From assembly GCA_944472135.2 (NCBI GenBank), contig OX235265.1, forward strand, positions 41,637,459 through 41,701,458: a stretch of DNA of 64,000 bases, written 5' to 3'. How positions within the stretch are numbered: position 1 is the stretch's first letter; the number at the start of each line of letters is the position of its first letter. Positions 11,629-22,301 of this stretch are shown here, piece after piece. The stretch comes from Trichobilharzia regenti. Its lineage: Eukaryota; Platyhelminthes; Trematoda; Strigeidida; Schistosomatidae. The position numbers and the translations under genes are program-made. Under the pieces are notes generated by a model that saw only the letters and a list, made by a program, of their open reading frames with translations, ran no database searches and was not told where the DNA came from.

Positions 11629-11838
11629 AATTTTAAAGGAGTCCCAGCTTCTTCAGCAGATAAATCTGCTGAAGAACTGTGGCTTACACGGCGAAACGTT
11701 CAGAAAAATCTTGTTTTGATTTCTTAACATGCTGGGATTAATTTAAATAATTTATAATGAATCAATCTGACTCGGCGCTCAAATTATTCCAGGAAATTCG
11801 TAACACCTACGGTCTGGAAACCTATAATTTTAAAGGAG
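11629..11838. mobile_element. Short retroelement insertion with 13-bp target duplication and ribozyme-like fold
   Basis: The 13-mer AATTTTAAAGGAG flanks the insert on both sides (11629-11641 and 11826-11838), leaving 184 bp between. The insert opens with TCCCAGC, paired by GCTGGGA at 11731-11737. Between them are CTGAAGA (11669-11675), a hairpin CTGTG/CACGG and GAAA (11693-11696). This is the general plan of hammerheads reported in Penelope-like elements. The 10.1-11.1 pair is mismatched, and the core also sits in an alternative 12-bp hairpin (11650-11675). Confidence 0.5.
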
Positions 11839-12014
11839 CTCTGCTATAAAAAATACACATGGCCGTCGTTGGTTTCCTTTAATACCTAAAAATGCTTTAA
11901 AGTGTGACACCCATTTGGTGGTTTTGAGGGAGGTTATATCATAAAGAAGTTTCTTGGTTTAACGTAAAAATCACTCTTTAGTTTGACTTTTGGGTTTGTG
12001 TATCTTCTGACTCT

Positions 12015-13266
12015 GTGCATCATCATCGAACAAAGCATGGAATGGTAATCAAACCTCTACCTCAACTTTATAGACTTTGAAAAGGCCTTCACCAGACAGC
12101 GTTGACCGTGAAGTAATGTGGAAACTGCTCTAGTACTACGGCGTACCCCAAATATTCATCAACCTTATTCAACAGCTGTATGACAACGGCACGTGTCAAG
12201 TAATCCAAAACGGAAAACTCAGCGAGGCGTTTAGAGTAAACACAAGGGTCAGACAAAGGTGCTTACTACCACCAATGATATTCCTAACTGTGGTGGACTG
12301 GATTATGCATCAGACAGTGGGAAACGAGAAGACAGGGATATCCAGGACCGACCGACATGAAGAACCTAGAAGACCTGGATTTCGCGCGTAGATGATTTAT
12401 GTTTGGTGTCACACAAAATCGAAGAATTACAAGCGAAAACCGACAAACTGGTCGAAAAAGCAGCCAGCAAAGACAGGACTCCATGGGAACATAGACAAGA
12501 CGGAGGTGATGAAAATAACCAACCAACAACAAAAAAAACAGCAACATCCAGCCCAAAACACTATCAACGGGATGGATTTGAAAGAGGTTACTTCATTCAC
12601 TCACTTATCTAGGGAGCATTGTCTCAACTACAGGGGGAACGGACGAGGATGTCAAATCGAGCGAGAATCGGGAAGGCGAGAAACACATTCATCAACTTGA
12701 AACAACCAATCTGGAAATCTTCGTCACTCAGCCAGCATCAACAACAAAATTTGGTCGGATTTTCAATACAAACTACGTTAACTCAGTCAGTTCTTCTATA
12801 CGGATCAGAAACTTGGCCGGTGGGTCACAAAGAATATTTCCAACAGCCTGTTTCAGACCTTCATCAACAGCTGTCTTCGCTCTATACTAAAGATCAGGTG
12901 GCCGGGCCAGAAAGAATCACCAACAAGAAACTTTGGCTGGGAATAAACAAAACAAGAACCAATTGCCCAACAAATATGCAGGAGAAAGTGGAGATGGATT
13001 GAACACTCGCTCGCTGAAGAGGCCGCTGGGTGACATCGCGCGCGCGTCAGGCCATTGCTCGAGTGGAACCAGGCCGAAAGGGAAGAAGCGAGTGGGACGT
13101 CAGTGGAAGGGTGACATGAAGGAGATGGTGTGAAGAGGAGTTGAAAGAGTATGGACTAACATGGATGCAGGTGAAAAGTACAGCAGAAGCAAGACAGAAG
13201 CAAGTGAAGATGTGCAGTTGAAGCCCTATGTTCCACTAGGAACCCAAGGGAACAATAATAATAATT
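12015..13266 (+). pseudogene. RTE-clade (SR2-like) retrotransposon, 5'-truncated
   Basis: Starts in the RT domain (FIDFEK-type region at about 12060, with frameshifts) and continues through the region equivalent to GVRQ..LL.P, DLDFA and ISHKIEELQAKTDKL. It then reaches RIGKARNTFINLK, LLYGSETWPVGHKEY and the C-terminal basic part. The 3' end has AAGCCCTATGTTCCACTAGG and an AATAATAATA tail. At least four frame changes are needed, so the copy is dead. The deletion near 12610-12700 is shared with the copy at 57268. Confidence 0.8.
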
Positions 13267-13278
13267 ATGTTTCTTACC

Positions 13279-14276
13279 ACCATTTCTTTTGACTGAGGAT
13301 AAAAACATTGTCAAACTTAACATACACCGTCCGACTGATTTAAGGTGAACTTCACCGGGTGAAAATTGTCTGCACACTTGATAGACAAATATTCATTACA
13401 AATCAGACTAAAAAAAACAAAGAGTGTGGTCAATCGTTTAGTCTTCACAAATACAGAAAAGGTTGAGAAAGCTTAATTGTATCTCCATGGTAGTTACTAA
13501 TTTACAATATTTAAAAAAAATTATAAATAGTCTAACTTATGGACAATTTAAGTAATATTACCAAAGCTATAAATGTTTCAGGTTGCTTTTGGATAAAATC
13601 TTGACACACAGATAGAACTTTGCAGTATTTTTTCAACAACATTTATAATTACTTAAAAAAGCATTCGTGTTAATAGAAAAAATACACACGCACTTCCATG
13701 GGTCATTCTTATTTGTGTGCACAAATATAAATGCACACAAAAAAGCTTAATTCTTCAATGAACAATTTGTAGATGATACTGTAGAACTTGAAAAACGAAT
13801 CTTGCAAGAGAAAAGGAGAGCGTGTTTACTAAATTAATTTATTTGTTTTTCATTTTTTTGTTTTTCTTTTTGCTATCCTGATTTGTTTACTTCGCTGTTT
13901 CTTAGGGCGTGTCGTTTAATTTCACTATTAATTGTGACATGAAAAACCATATATTGCGTGTTTAAGTGAAGGTTAACTCTAGCAGTAGATTATAGGTTTT
14001 TAAAATAGATTGTAACTATTTTTAAGTCTACTGTTTGAGTTCCATTGAAGAATAATCCATTGATAAAATCTTTTGTCAATTTAAATTAATGCGTGCTGGG
14101 GAAATCATCAGTGATTTAAAGTCGGTGAAATGTTAACGTTAGTCAATTCTCAGATTGTGTAGTAGACAGAATTTTGTGACAATCAATTTGGACCAGTTGA
14201 AGATAAAGCATCTGTTTTTTTTCAATGTTCTAGTTTATCTATCACATATCTAGTCAAATAACTGAACACTAATTAA
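13279..14276. other. AT-rich DNA, nothing recognised
   Basis: No coding or repeat feature supported. Confidence 0.45.
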
Positions 14277-14600
14277 ATGCCCAGACGTCATCGAAGCATC
14301 GGCACAAGAAGCCGACATGTCAACCTGAGACCGAGCACTTCGGTCCAATCAGTCGACGGGAAAATCTCAAATTCAATTAAAATTAATATGACCCAATGCA
14401 CAAGAGGTGGCTTTCGTGGCCCAAATGGTCTAGTGGATAATGCTTTGGCGTTTGAAACTATGGACACTGGGTTCGAGTCTCGTAGGAACATCATCACTCA
14501 CTGAGAAATGCAGGTACATCCAGCTGACGAGTCCCAAATAGGACGAAATGCGCATCCTGAATTCTACTGCTAGTCACCGTCCACGAGTTAAATAACTGAA
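14277..14600 (+). mobile_element. Sm-alpha-like SINE (family D) with hammerhead
   Basis: The 5' part has CATCGAAGCATCGGCACAAG and CGAGCACTTCGGTCC. A tRNA-like section follows with box A-like TGGTCTAGTGGATAATGC and box B-like GGGTTCGAGTCTC. The hammerhead is at 14510-14570. This order (pol III promoter, then ribozyme) is that of the schistosome Sm-alpha repeat. A rearranged copy is at 29925-30215 and a remnant at 55170-55320 (minus). Confidence 0.8.
14510..14570 (+). ncRNA. Hammerhead ribozyme, schistosome Sm-alpha type
   Basis: Core CTGACGA at 14524-14530. Stem II is GTCC/GGAC (14531-14534, 14541-14544) with loop CAAATA. GAAA is at 14545-14548, stem III ATGC/GCAT at 14548-14555, and the cleavable base is C14556. 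Stem I pairs CAG/CTG beside the core and GCAG/CTGC distally (14510-14513, 14567-14570), with internal loops of the kind that make the tertiary contact in this ribozyme. Every invariant base is present. In its transcript it should cut itself after C14556. Confidence 0.8.
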
Positions 14601-14634
14601 CGTTGAAGATATCCCCAACTTCCCTTTGGGCCGA

Positions 14635-15637
14635 TAAATATCGATTTAAGAAGACAATATTCAGCGAAGTGACTCTTTTCAACAAATTTATTATCAAGCT
14701 GTACAATCGTAAATATACGGTTCTTTTAAGGAATTATATCCGGTAAGGGAATTAGATCAAAGGTGTGAATACATGAAATAATAATAGTAGTAGTATGAAA
14801 TGCAATTAAAATATTTGTGATTATAATCATGGTTTAATGTCAAGTGGCAAAGTGGCTAATGTCATATATAGAATAATACATGAGATGTATAGATTTTAGA
14901 AAGGTATACATAATTATAAGATTAGTAGACGAATATAAAATGTTACATAACACGGTATGAAATTTCATAAGATAGAATTCAATATTGTAGAAATAAAAAA
15001 TATAAAAATTAATAATTGTGGGTTCAAAATGACAAGTGGGTGAAGTGGAAAAGATTCAGGGTGAGAATAGTAATAATAATAATAACCGTAGTAATAAGGG
15101 AAAGGTACATAGGATAACTAAATAAACAAAATAAGTAAATGTCTATCCCTCTACGTCCAAGGTAGAAGTAGGGATTCTACGTACTTCTTTTGTACACAAA
15201 GGTCTGGCTTAAAGTCATGAATTGCCAAGGCCTCAGCTATCTTTAGAAGTCTTTAACGTAGAAAAAGCAGGAATTCTATCTTATGAAATTTCATACCGTG
15301 TTATGTAACATTTTATATTCGTCTACTAATCTTATAATTATGTATACCTTTCTAAAATCTATACATCTCATGTATTATTCTATATATGACATTAGCCACT
15401 TTGCCACTTGACATTAAACCATGATTATAATCACAAATATTTTAATTGCATTTCATACTACTACTATTATTATTTCATGTATTCACACCTTTGATCTAAT
15501 TCCCTTACCGGATATAATTCCTTAAAAGAACCGTATATTTACGATTGTACAGCTTGATAATAAATTTGTTGAAAAGAGTCACTTCGCTGAATATTGTCTT
15601 CTTATTACTACAATGGGAATTATTAAATATCGATTTA
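14635..15637 (-). mobile_element. Penelope-like insertion with 333-bp inverted arms and 13-14-bp target duplication
   Basis: TAAATATCGATTT(A) occurs at 14635-14648 and again at 15624-15637, bracketing the insertion. Inside, 14648-14980 and 15271-15603 are inverted copies of 333 nt with no mismatch seen. The 290-nt centre carries, on the minus strand at about 15252-15151, the Penelope C-terminus (KIAEALAIHDFKPDLCVQKK, then SLLLPW and a stop at 15153-15151), followed by the 3' UTR running to 14648. So this is a 5'-truncated minus-strand element with its own 3'-terminal 333 nt added in inverted orientation at its 5' side. Confidence 0.8.
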
Positions 15638-17385
15638 GCACATTGTGTCATTGAAAAAAATAGGTGAAATCCCTTCATTTTTGTGTTTTTATTTCCGATT
15701 ATAAAATAGCTGAAAAATTATATATTATTTCGCTTCATATGAATTAAACGATATTAAATATTAAAATCTTCTTTGGATTCCATTTGTTCACTTGAAGTGA
15801 CTTTAGTGAATGAAAATGAAGTCAAATTATTCAGTTATTTGTCGTTCTGAATCTAAGAGTTATGAATATTAAAAGAAATAACGGTGAGGCGAGAAAAGCT
15901 TTATTCCTATTGGGAGTGGATTTTAACGAACATCGTTCGAAGAAATTGCCGCACATAACTAATGAGGGGAACAACTGAACATCTGTAGTACACTACAATA
16001 ACTTCGTTACTAGCTTTATTTTCAAATTCATGCATATAAAAACTAACAGCAGTCTTTAGATACGTACATCACTAATGTCCGTAAAGCTGTTACACAGATG
16101 TATAGGAATTCAAAGAGCTCAGTATTGATTAATGTCTTACACAAAACACCTGTAGTAAATCCCCAAGGATCTATTATTTTATGGAAAAAATTGGCGGTTC
16201 TAGGGACTAAGTGAATTCTCAAAAGTCCTTCATCAACTGGTTTATACAACTTAACAGTTGATATTTTGATCCCACATGTAATTGGAGAATAGTAGTACAA
16301 ATTTGCTAGTCTTATACAAAGTTATTTTCTGACGTGATTTGTAATTTGCCCAAAAATCACTTTCAGAAATATTCGTTAACAAACGCAGTAAGTGACCTTA
16401 GCAGAGTAAAAGTGGAGACTAGCGTAACATTATGGGGAAGGAGGGAGCTTGCTAAATCTAGCACACAATATATTCTGGAACGATTCATCCGCTCTTTATC
16501 AGTAAATTTTCGCGCCACCGTTTTGCTATAATTGAGTTTTATGACACTTCATCTAAAAAAATAAACTGTTTAGATAAAGTTTACTTATATTTATACTTTA
16601 AAGACTGACTGGCTATTTTACGAAGGTTAAGGCTGTATGCTTAACAGATATCGTTATATTCTCTCAATTCTGCAGTATATTAGCAAGAATTGTGATCATT
16701 CTGGATATTTTTAGAGGTACAGACTACAAAAAGAATGCAGTTTCAAAGGTTTCTTTTCAAATAACCTTCCATTCTGTCCTGGAGATTTAAAAACAAGTGT
16801 GTTTCTTCTATTTTCACTGTTGTGCCAACAACACCGTCCATTGTTTTGAAACGACCTTTCAGCTTGTCTGTTTCTCTAATGCAAAATATTTCATTCTCTA
16901 AGGCGACTGGAGTTAACAGATAATAAAACGTATGTGCATTCCACAGGGAATTGTTTTTTAGGCGAAATTAGAAATTTGTAACTCACGGTTATTATAATGT
17001 CTTAATGTATGTAACCTTTGATTAAGAATGAACCATTATGTAGCATGATGGAAAATCAATAAGATCCATTGAGCCAGCAAGCTAGCAAACAGTGATCAAA
17101 TCTCTTTAACTAATACCTATTCTCTATAAAATGAAATTGCAGGTGAATGACAGCATTAGTTTTTATAATATTTAACTCTTTTTTTCCTTGTATTTTAGCT
17201 GGCTTTGTTTTGAAATACGGTATTCAATCCAATATCAGAAACGTGTTTGCAAATGACGTCCGTATTTCATTGGTTATTCTATGTGACACATCACAATTTG
17301 AAGTTTATGTACACTGATGTAAGTTTTAAAAGTACATGATAAAAAGAAGAATGGAAAAAAGTTTTCATTAAATTTATTTAGTTAC
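15638..17385. other. AT-rich DNA, nothing recognised
   Basis: Short frames at 16043-16300 (minus) and 16334-16531 have no motifs, and no splice-linked partner was found. No repeat shared with the rest of the window. Confidence 0.4.
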
Positions 17386-17387
17386 TA

Positions 17388-17560
17388 TCCTGGGTTCGAA
17401 TCCCGGTGGGTGTGTACTTCTGAAGATTCCCAAACTAGGACGAAACAGCTGTCCAGTACTCCCTGCAGGTTTTCCAATCGTTATGTAACTAATGTCAGCT
17501 CATGATGAAATCTTGAAACCAATCAATCAAATCCCTACAGACCAACACTTGAATTACTGT
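17388..17560 (+). mobile_element. SINE family C, 3' part
   Basis: Begins at the box B-like CTGGGTTCGAATCCCGG and continues through the ribozyme to GTTTTCCAATCG and GTCAGCTCATGATGAAATC. The ribozyme (17413-17460) keeps CTGAAGA, GAAA, ACAG/CTGT and the cleavable C. The first stem I pair and the first stem II pair are mismatched, so activity is doubtful. The 5' half of the tRNA-like head is missing. Confidence 0.65.
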
Positions 17561-18060
17561 ACTTCTACTAGGTGATGCTCCTAGTTTAGCGAAAATGACT
17601 GAGAAACATATTCATGAAAGTTAAATATCTTTAAGAGTAGACGCGTTTATTGCAGTAGTAATCATTTTTGCTAGCTTTCAGTGCTTTGATCAGGAATTCT
17701 GTCAACATAACCAACAGTTAAATGTCATTAATAAATGCTGGTAAGAAATTCTTCTGGAAAATTTTAGCTTAAAGAGTGTTTCTCTAAAACATTCATAATA
17801 ATAATAATAGCTTTATTCCGAAAAATGCGTTTATACATCATACGGAATCTTCAACGAATTCCATTACAAGATATTTACCCTTTATGTAAAATCTTAAAAT
17901 AATGCAATAATCCATAGTACACCATCTGAAGCAATAGTGTTCCATCCGAAGTATGCTTCAATGCTCCTCCAGGATGTTCTCCCATGACTTTTTTCGAAAA
18001 AATTCCTAGCGGTAGGTAGGAAGTTATATAAAATTGTACACAAGTATAGACTGTCACTCA
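17561..18060. other. Intergenic DNA with a possible LINE tail
   Basis: On the minus strand, DNA ending in GGAATAAAGCTATTATTATT (about 17840-17795) looks like the 3' tail of a non-LTR retrotransposon; no coding part is attached. The rest is unrecognised. Confidence 0.3.
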
Positions 18061-18061
18061 T

Positions 18062-18295
18062 TGTGGCAATTTTGTATTCCTTTACGTTCCAAGTGAAAAA
18101 TAGGACTCCAAGCTAGAGGCCTGAAGTTTCGGTAGCAGTGGTGCTTATTTTTTTACGGTGTGGGGTTGCTAGCCCAATGCCCAACCTTCCCTCTTTACCA
18201 GTCTTATCAATGGCTTAGCTAGGTAAAGGAGTGCGTCAGCCGGGACTCGAACCCTGGCCAGCATTCTACCGCTGTGCCACCGACGCACCATTGTG
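18062..18295 (-). mobile_element. tRNA-derived SINE, family B
   Basis: Minus-strand copy. The head is GTGCGTCGGTGGCACAGCGG, then GGTTCGAGTCCCGG. The body is GGTTGGGCATTGGGCTAGC, then CACTGCTACCGAAACTTCAG, and the 3' end includes GTAAAGGAATAC. Confidence 0.7.
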
Positions 18296-18658
18296 GTAAT
18301 GAGAAGTTTAGAATAATTTGAATCGCAGTAATAACGATATATCTTGATGGATAAAGAATTTAGATAGCCCAGTGATTAAGGCAGACCGCATTAAGTTTAA
18401 TTCTCTGACAATGGAGAACATTATTCATAAAATAGATGTGTGTTTCTGTTAGTATTAAATGCTGAATATCCCAAACGCCAACCAGTGCGACCTCGGTACT
18501 CATTTAAATTAGTTGACAACTTCTCCGAAATGATTATTATTTTATTGGACTGATATGATAACTCACTAATTTCAGTATAGCAAAGTTAAATTCATTTAAC
18601 TGCAGACCTCCGTGTTGATCCATACCTGATTCAATTAATAGTCTCCAAAAATTTTGAA

Positions 18659-18886
18659 TGTGCGTCGGTGGAACAGTGGTTAGGACGCTCGCCGACAATG
18701 CACATGGTCCGGAGTTGGATCCTCGGCCGACTCACACCTTTACATTGCTAAGCCAGAAATAATGCTGGTAAAGAGGAAAGGTTGGGCATGAGGCTACCAA
18801 CCACATCCTGTAAAAATAAACACTACTACAGAAACTTCAAGCCACTAGCTTGAAGCCCTATGTTCCACTGGGGAACGTGAAGGGAA
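18659..18886 (+). mobile_element. tRNA-derived SINE, family B
   Basis: Head GTGCGTCGGTGGAACAGTGG; body GGTTGGGCATGAGGCTACC, then CTACTACAGAAACTTCAAGC; 3' end CCCTATGTTCCACTGGGGAA. Together with the copy at 18062-18295 it forms a loose inverted pair. Confidence 0.75.
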
Positions 18887-19257
18887 GAAATTTTGAATAC
18901 ATTTTAAGTGGGATAAAAGGTAAACGAAGTCTTACGTTTCACAGTCTATATTTATATCGTAAAAGTTTTTGGTATCTCTGATAATTATCAAATCTTCTAA
19001 GTCATAATTTTTTTCAAATACAAAACAGGTGATGAACTTAGGGCAATCAAGTCTAACTGTATTTTCCACCTATGATTGGCTGGTGGGTTTGTACTCAAAC
19101 AATAGAACAAAGTGCTGTTTTAATAATGATATGTTTACAAGTGTTCATGATCTATACTGTATGCAAAGGGTCAAAGGTGAACGTAAATAGTCCAATCATT
19201 TCATGAGTTTTTGATATTTTGTTAAACATTCCTTACTTATTTTTATCTAAATGATAG
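18887..19257. other. Intergenic DNA
   Basis: Nothing recognised. Confidence 0.4.
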
Positions 19258-19440
19258 TGAGTCGGTGGCACAGTGGTTAGGAGGCTCACCAACCAAACAA
19301 ATGGTCCGGGGTTCGATTCCCGGCCGACACACACCTGATGTCAATTGTCGGTCAGCTAAATTTGGGCTACCAATATCACATGCTGAAAATTTCATACTTG
19401 TACCAAAATACTGTGTGGAATCAAGTTTTAATAAAATAAA
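19258..19440 (+). mobile_element. tRNA-derived SINE, family A
   Basis: Head GTCGGTGGCACAGTGGTTAG, then GGGGTTCGATTCCCGG (a perfect box B). The tail diverges from the other family A copies (TTGTCGGTCAGCTAAATTTG) but ends the same way (GTGTGGAATCAAG). Confidence 0.7.
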
Positions 19441-19880
19441 ATAAGAAATAAAGTATTAAAAGATCTGAGTATCGCTACTTAAACAAATTACCGCATCATA
19501 TGTGGATTAACTTTTCTATTATTCAAAATAAGCTGAGTAATTTTTTTAAACTATTTTGGTCCTGTTGAATACAAGCCCGAACAATATTAGTTTTAATTTA
19601 AGAAATCTGTTAACCTATGTCGCTTCATATAAGCAATATTGTCTATCATCTCATAGAAATCGAGACAGAAGAGACATAGTTGAACAGGTCATGTTATCTC
19701 TATTGGATTCATTGTTTTAAAACTAGTTTACGTAGCTAAAATATAGCTGGCATTATCATCAAATAAAATTTTTAAATTATTAGTTAGCAAATAAAATGTG
19801 GAAATATCTCATGGCTACACACACTTCTGAATTTTAGACGAATAAAGAAGCTTGGAAATCCATTTTCTATCCATAATTGT
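19441..19880. other. Intergenic DNA
   Basis: Nothing recognised. Confidence 0.4.
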
Positions 19881-20072
19881 GTGCGTCGGTGGCACAGTGG
19901 TTAGGACTCTCTCCGACCATGCACATCGTCCGACGTTCAATCCTCTGCCAACGAACACCTGATATCTATGGTCGGCCTGCAAAATTTGGGCTACCTATAT
20001 CCATGCTGAAAATTCTATACTTGTACCAAAAATACAGTGTGGAATCAAGCTGTAATCAAAAATAAAAATAAA
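19881..20072 (+). mobile_element. tRNA-derived SINE, family A
   Basis: Full-length copy, head to AAAATAAAAATAAA tail, nearly identical to the minus-strand copy at 3013-3200. Confidence 0.75.
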
Positions 20073-20666
20073 ATAAAAATACTATTTGTAGAACTTTTAA
20101 AGTAAAATACCGATTTCCAAGTATGCTCTTGTCAGTGCTGGTGAAATAGAGTCATTTGTTTGTTTGGACTGATCTGCATACTGGCGGGAGATAAGAAGGC
20201 TGTCATTGCTTAATCATGTACTGGTTAGCAGAAGATTGGAGAAATACGATCAGAAGTATTGTTGTATATTAAATTAACGTTTATTTACAGACTTTGATAC
20301 TAATTAACCTTTGTAAATCTGTTTCATTATTGCTTGAAGAATAAACAGTCGTGTTGTCTGACCGTTTCCTGTTGTTGTGAGTCGTTTACAGTGTATAGTG
20401 TTCTGCTTAGTAATCTGAAACCACCGATAGGTCTAGAATCTCTGAGGTCTCGATATTTAACAGCTTTTGTTGTTGACACTTAAGTTATTAAAAGATTATG
20501 TAAAGTAGAAGGTTCCACGTATATGACACTTGCTAAAGTGTTATCTTTTGGAAACTAATACTACTATCACTGCACTGAAAGCTACTTTAAATCCACATAA
20601 AAAGTTTCTTTATACAAGAAAATTATATTTAGATATCTGTCTGGGATTGAAACTGAAAATAGTTAT
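20073..20666. other. AT-rich DNA, nothing recognised
   Basis: No coding or repeat feature supported. Confidence 0.4.
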
Positions 20667-20925
20667 TCAAGTGTTGGTTTGTAGGGATTTGACTGGTTAC
20701 ATGATTTCATCATGAGCTGACATTAGTTAGAGAACCATTGGAAAACCAGCTGCGAGTACTGCACAGCTGTTTTGTCCTAGTTTGGGACTCTTCAGCAGTA
20801 CGCACCCACCGGGATTCGAACCCAGGACCTTTCGGTTACAAGGCGAGCTCGTATACCATTAAGCCACTGGGACCCGATCCAATGGTCCTTCAATTCTAAC
20901 TTCTGCCAATTCACGACATAGCACG
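20667..20925 (-). mobile_element. SINE family C (tRNA-Thr-like head plus hammerhead), minus copy
   Basis: On the minus strand the tRNA-like head reads CAGTGGCTTAATGGTATACG, GAGCTCGCCTTGTAACC and GGTTCGAATCCCGG, resembling a tRNA-Thr (TGT). The ribozyme section and the end with TTTTCCAATGGTTCTCTAAC follow. The ribozyme carries AAAA for GAAA and G at the cleavage position, so it is dead. It is the inverted partner of 21037-21291 and has the same two mutations. Confidence 0.75.
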
Positions 20926-21036
20926 ATCGCTAGACAATGTCTACGGAGAGTATTTGACCTCACATCCGACCCGCTGCACACTACTGGTCACAACTTCCCA
21001 CTGGAATCCAGGTAACTGCCTACCTGAATAGGGCTA

Positions 21037-21291
21037 TGTCGTGAATTGGCGGAAGTTAGAATTGAAGGACCATTGGATCGGGTCCCAGTGGCTTAATGGT
21101 ATACGAGCTCGCCTTGTAACCGAAAGGTCCTGGGTTCGAATCCCGGTGGGTACGTACTGCTGAAGAGTCCCAAACTAGGACAAAACAGCTGTGCAGTACT
21201 CGCAGCTGGTTTTCCAATGGTTCTCTAACTAACGTCAGCTCATGGTGAAATCCTGAAACCAATCAAATCCCTACAAACCAACACTTGAATA
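21037..21291 (+). mobile_element. SINE family C, plus copy of a large inverted repeat
   Basis: Mirror of 20667-20925 across a 111-bp centre. The hammerhead region 21154-21205 has stem I GTACTG/CAGTAC, CTGAAGA and stem II GTCC/GGAC. It carries AAAA instead of GAAA and G instead of a cleavable base before CAGTAC. Shared private mutations show that one arm was copied from the other rather than inserted independently. Confidence 0.75.
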
Positions 21292-21383
21292 TTATTTTCA
21301 ATTAGATCTTCAGGCTTTACTCTATATATAAATCTATATAAATTAGAGTAAAGCCTAAAGAAGATCTAATTGAAAACAATATT
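21288..21383. repeat. Long AT-rich hairpin
   Basis: Arms 21288-21323 and 21344-21383 pair almost completely (for example CAATTAGATCTTC with GAAGATCTAATTG, and GGCTTTACTCTA with TAGAGTAAAGCC) around a 20-nt AT loop. It abuts the 3' end of the family C SINE. Confidence 0.7.
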
Positions 21384-21687
21384 GTTCGCTTATATGTCTT
21401 CTTCTAATATTAAAAATGGGAATATTTAAAGATTTGAAACCTGAATAACCAAAATTAATAGTTCTATCATAATTTTGAATCGCTTGAGTTCAATCGAGAA
21501 ACACATAGTGAACAAGAATAATCACTACATGAAGATAAATCAGCGTATCTACTTAATAAAGTATAGAGAATTTTTACAACCATATTTACAATGTAATTCA
21601 TTCCATATATTAGGAAATGCTATCAGTATTTACAACAACATTGACTTCAACGTGGGATATGAAGTTGATTTAGAGTTCAACATTCCT

Positions 21688-21900
21688 TGTGCATCTATGG
21701 GCTAGTGGTAGAATATTCTCCAATTATGCAAGTGGTCAGATGTTTAAACCCCGGCTTCCCTCCTTGGAAAGAGGGAAGGTGGGGAGTGAAGCTAATAACC
21801 TCATCCTATGGAAAATTAAACATCACTGGTACTGAAAATTCAGAGCTCAAACATGAAGCCAAATGTTCTAGTCGGAACGCGAAGGAATGTAGTAAGAAAT
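21688..21900 (+). mobile_element. Degenerate SINE, family B
   Basis: Head GTGCATCTATGGGCTAGTGG with box B-like GTTTAAACCCCGG; body GGAAGGTGGGGAGTGAAGC, then CACTGGTACTGAAAATTCAG; 3' end GAAGCCAAATGTTC. Old and mutated. Confidence 0.5.
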
Positions 21901-22301
21901 AATAACAGTAATGCTTCCGTATATCACTATTCGATGTGGAAGAGATAGTATACTTCAAAGACCTGTCGATCCAAAAAGAAAAATGCGTGAAATGACACTT
22001 ACATGAACTTTAAAAGATTTTATCCAAGTAACTAAAAGGGGACAGTAGTTATAACATTTCAAAGTGCGAGAATGATATGCTCTAGTTGTACATTACAGTG
22101 AAATGAATTCGACACCATAAATACACACAAAAATTTACCAACAGATATGAGAAAAATAAAGGGAAAGTGAAGATGTAAGAATACTACTGTGGATAAAAGG
22201 TTTGTATTCATGCAGCTAGAATTCAAAGGCAATGACATTGAAGAAATGCCCAACAGATGACTTAAGTAGCCAACATAAACTTTATTAATCAGGCTATAAG
22301 A

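Noticed and set aside
14648..15603. Inverted repeat as a DNA transposon (terminal inverted repeats)
   Set aside because: The flanking duplication is 13-14 bp and the centre encodes a Penelope C-terminus followed by its 3' UTR, so a retroelement origin fits better.
19881..19955. tRNA-like head of SINE families A and B
   Set aside because: Repeated with two different tails and no clean cloverleaf; treated as SINE promoter.
21076..21147. tRNA-Thr(TGT)-like sequence with good box A and box B (also at 35688, 37876, 58858)
   Set aside because: It is the head of a repeated SINE, always followed by the same ribozyme and tail; acceptor stem pairing is poor, so it is not called as a tRNA gene.
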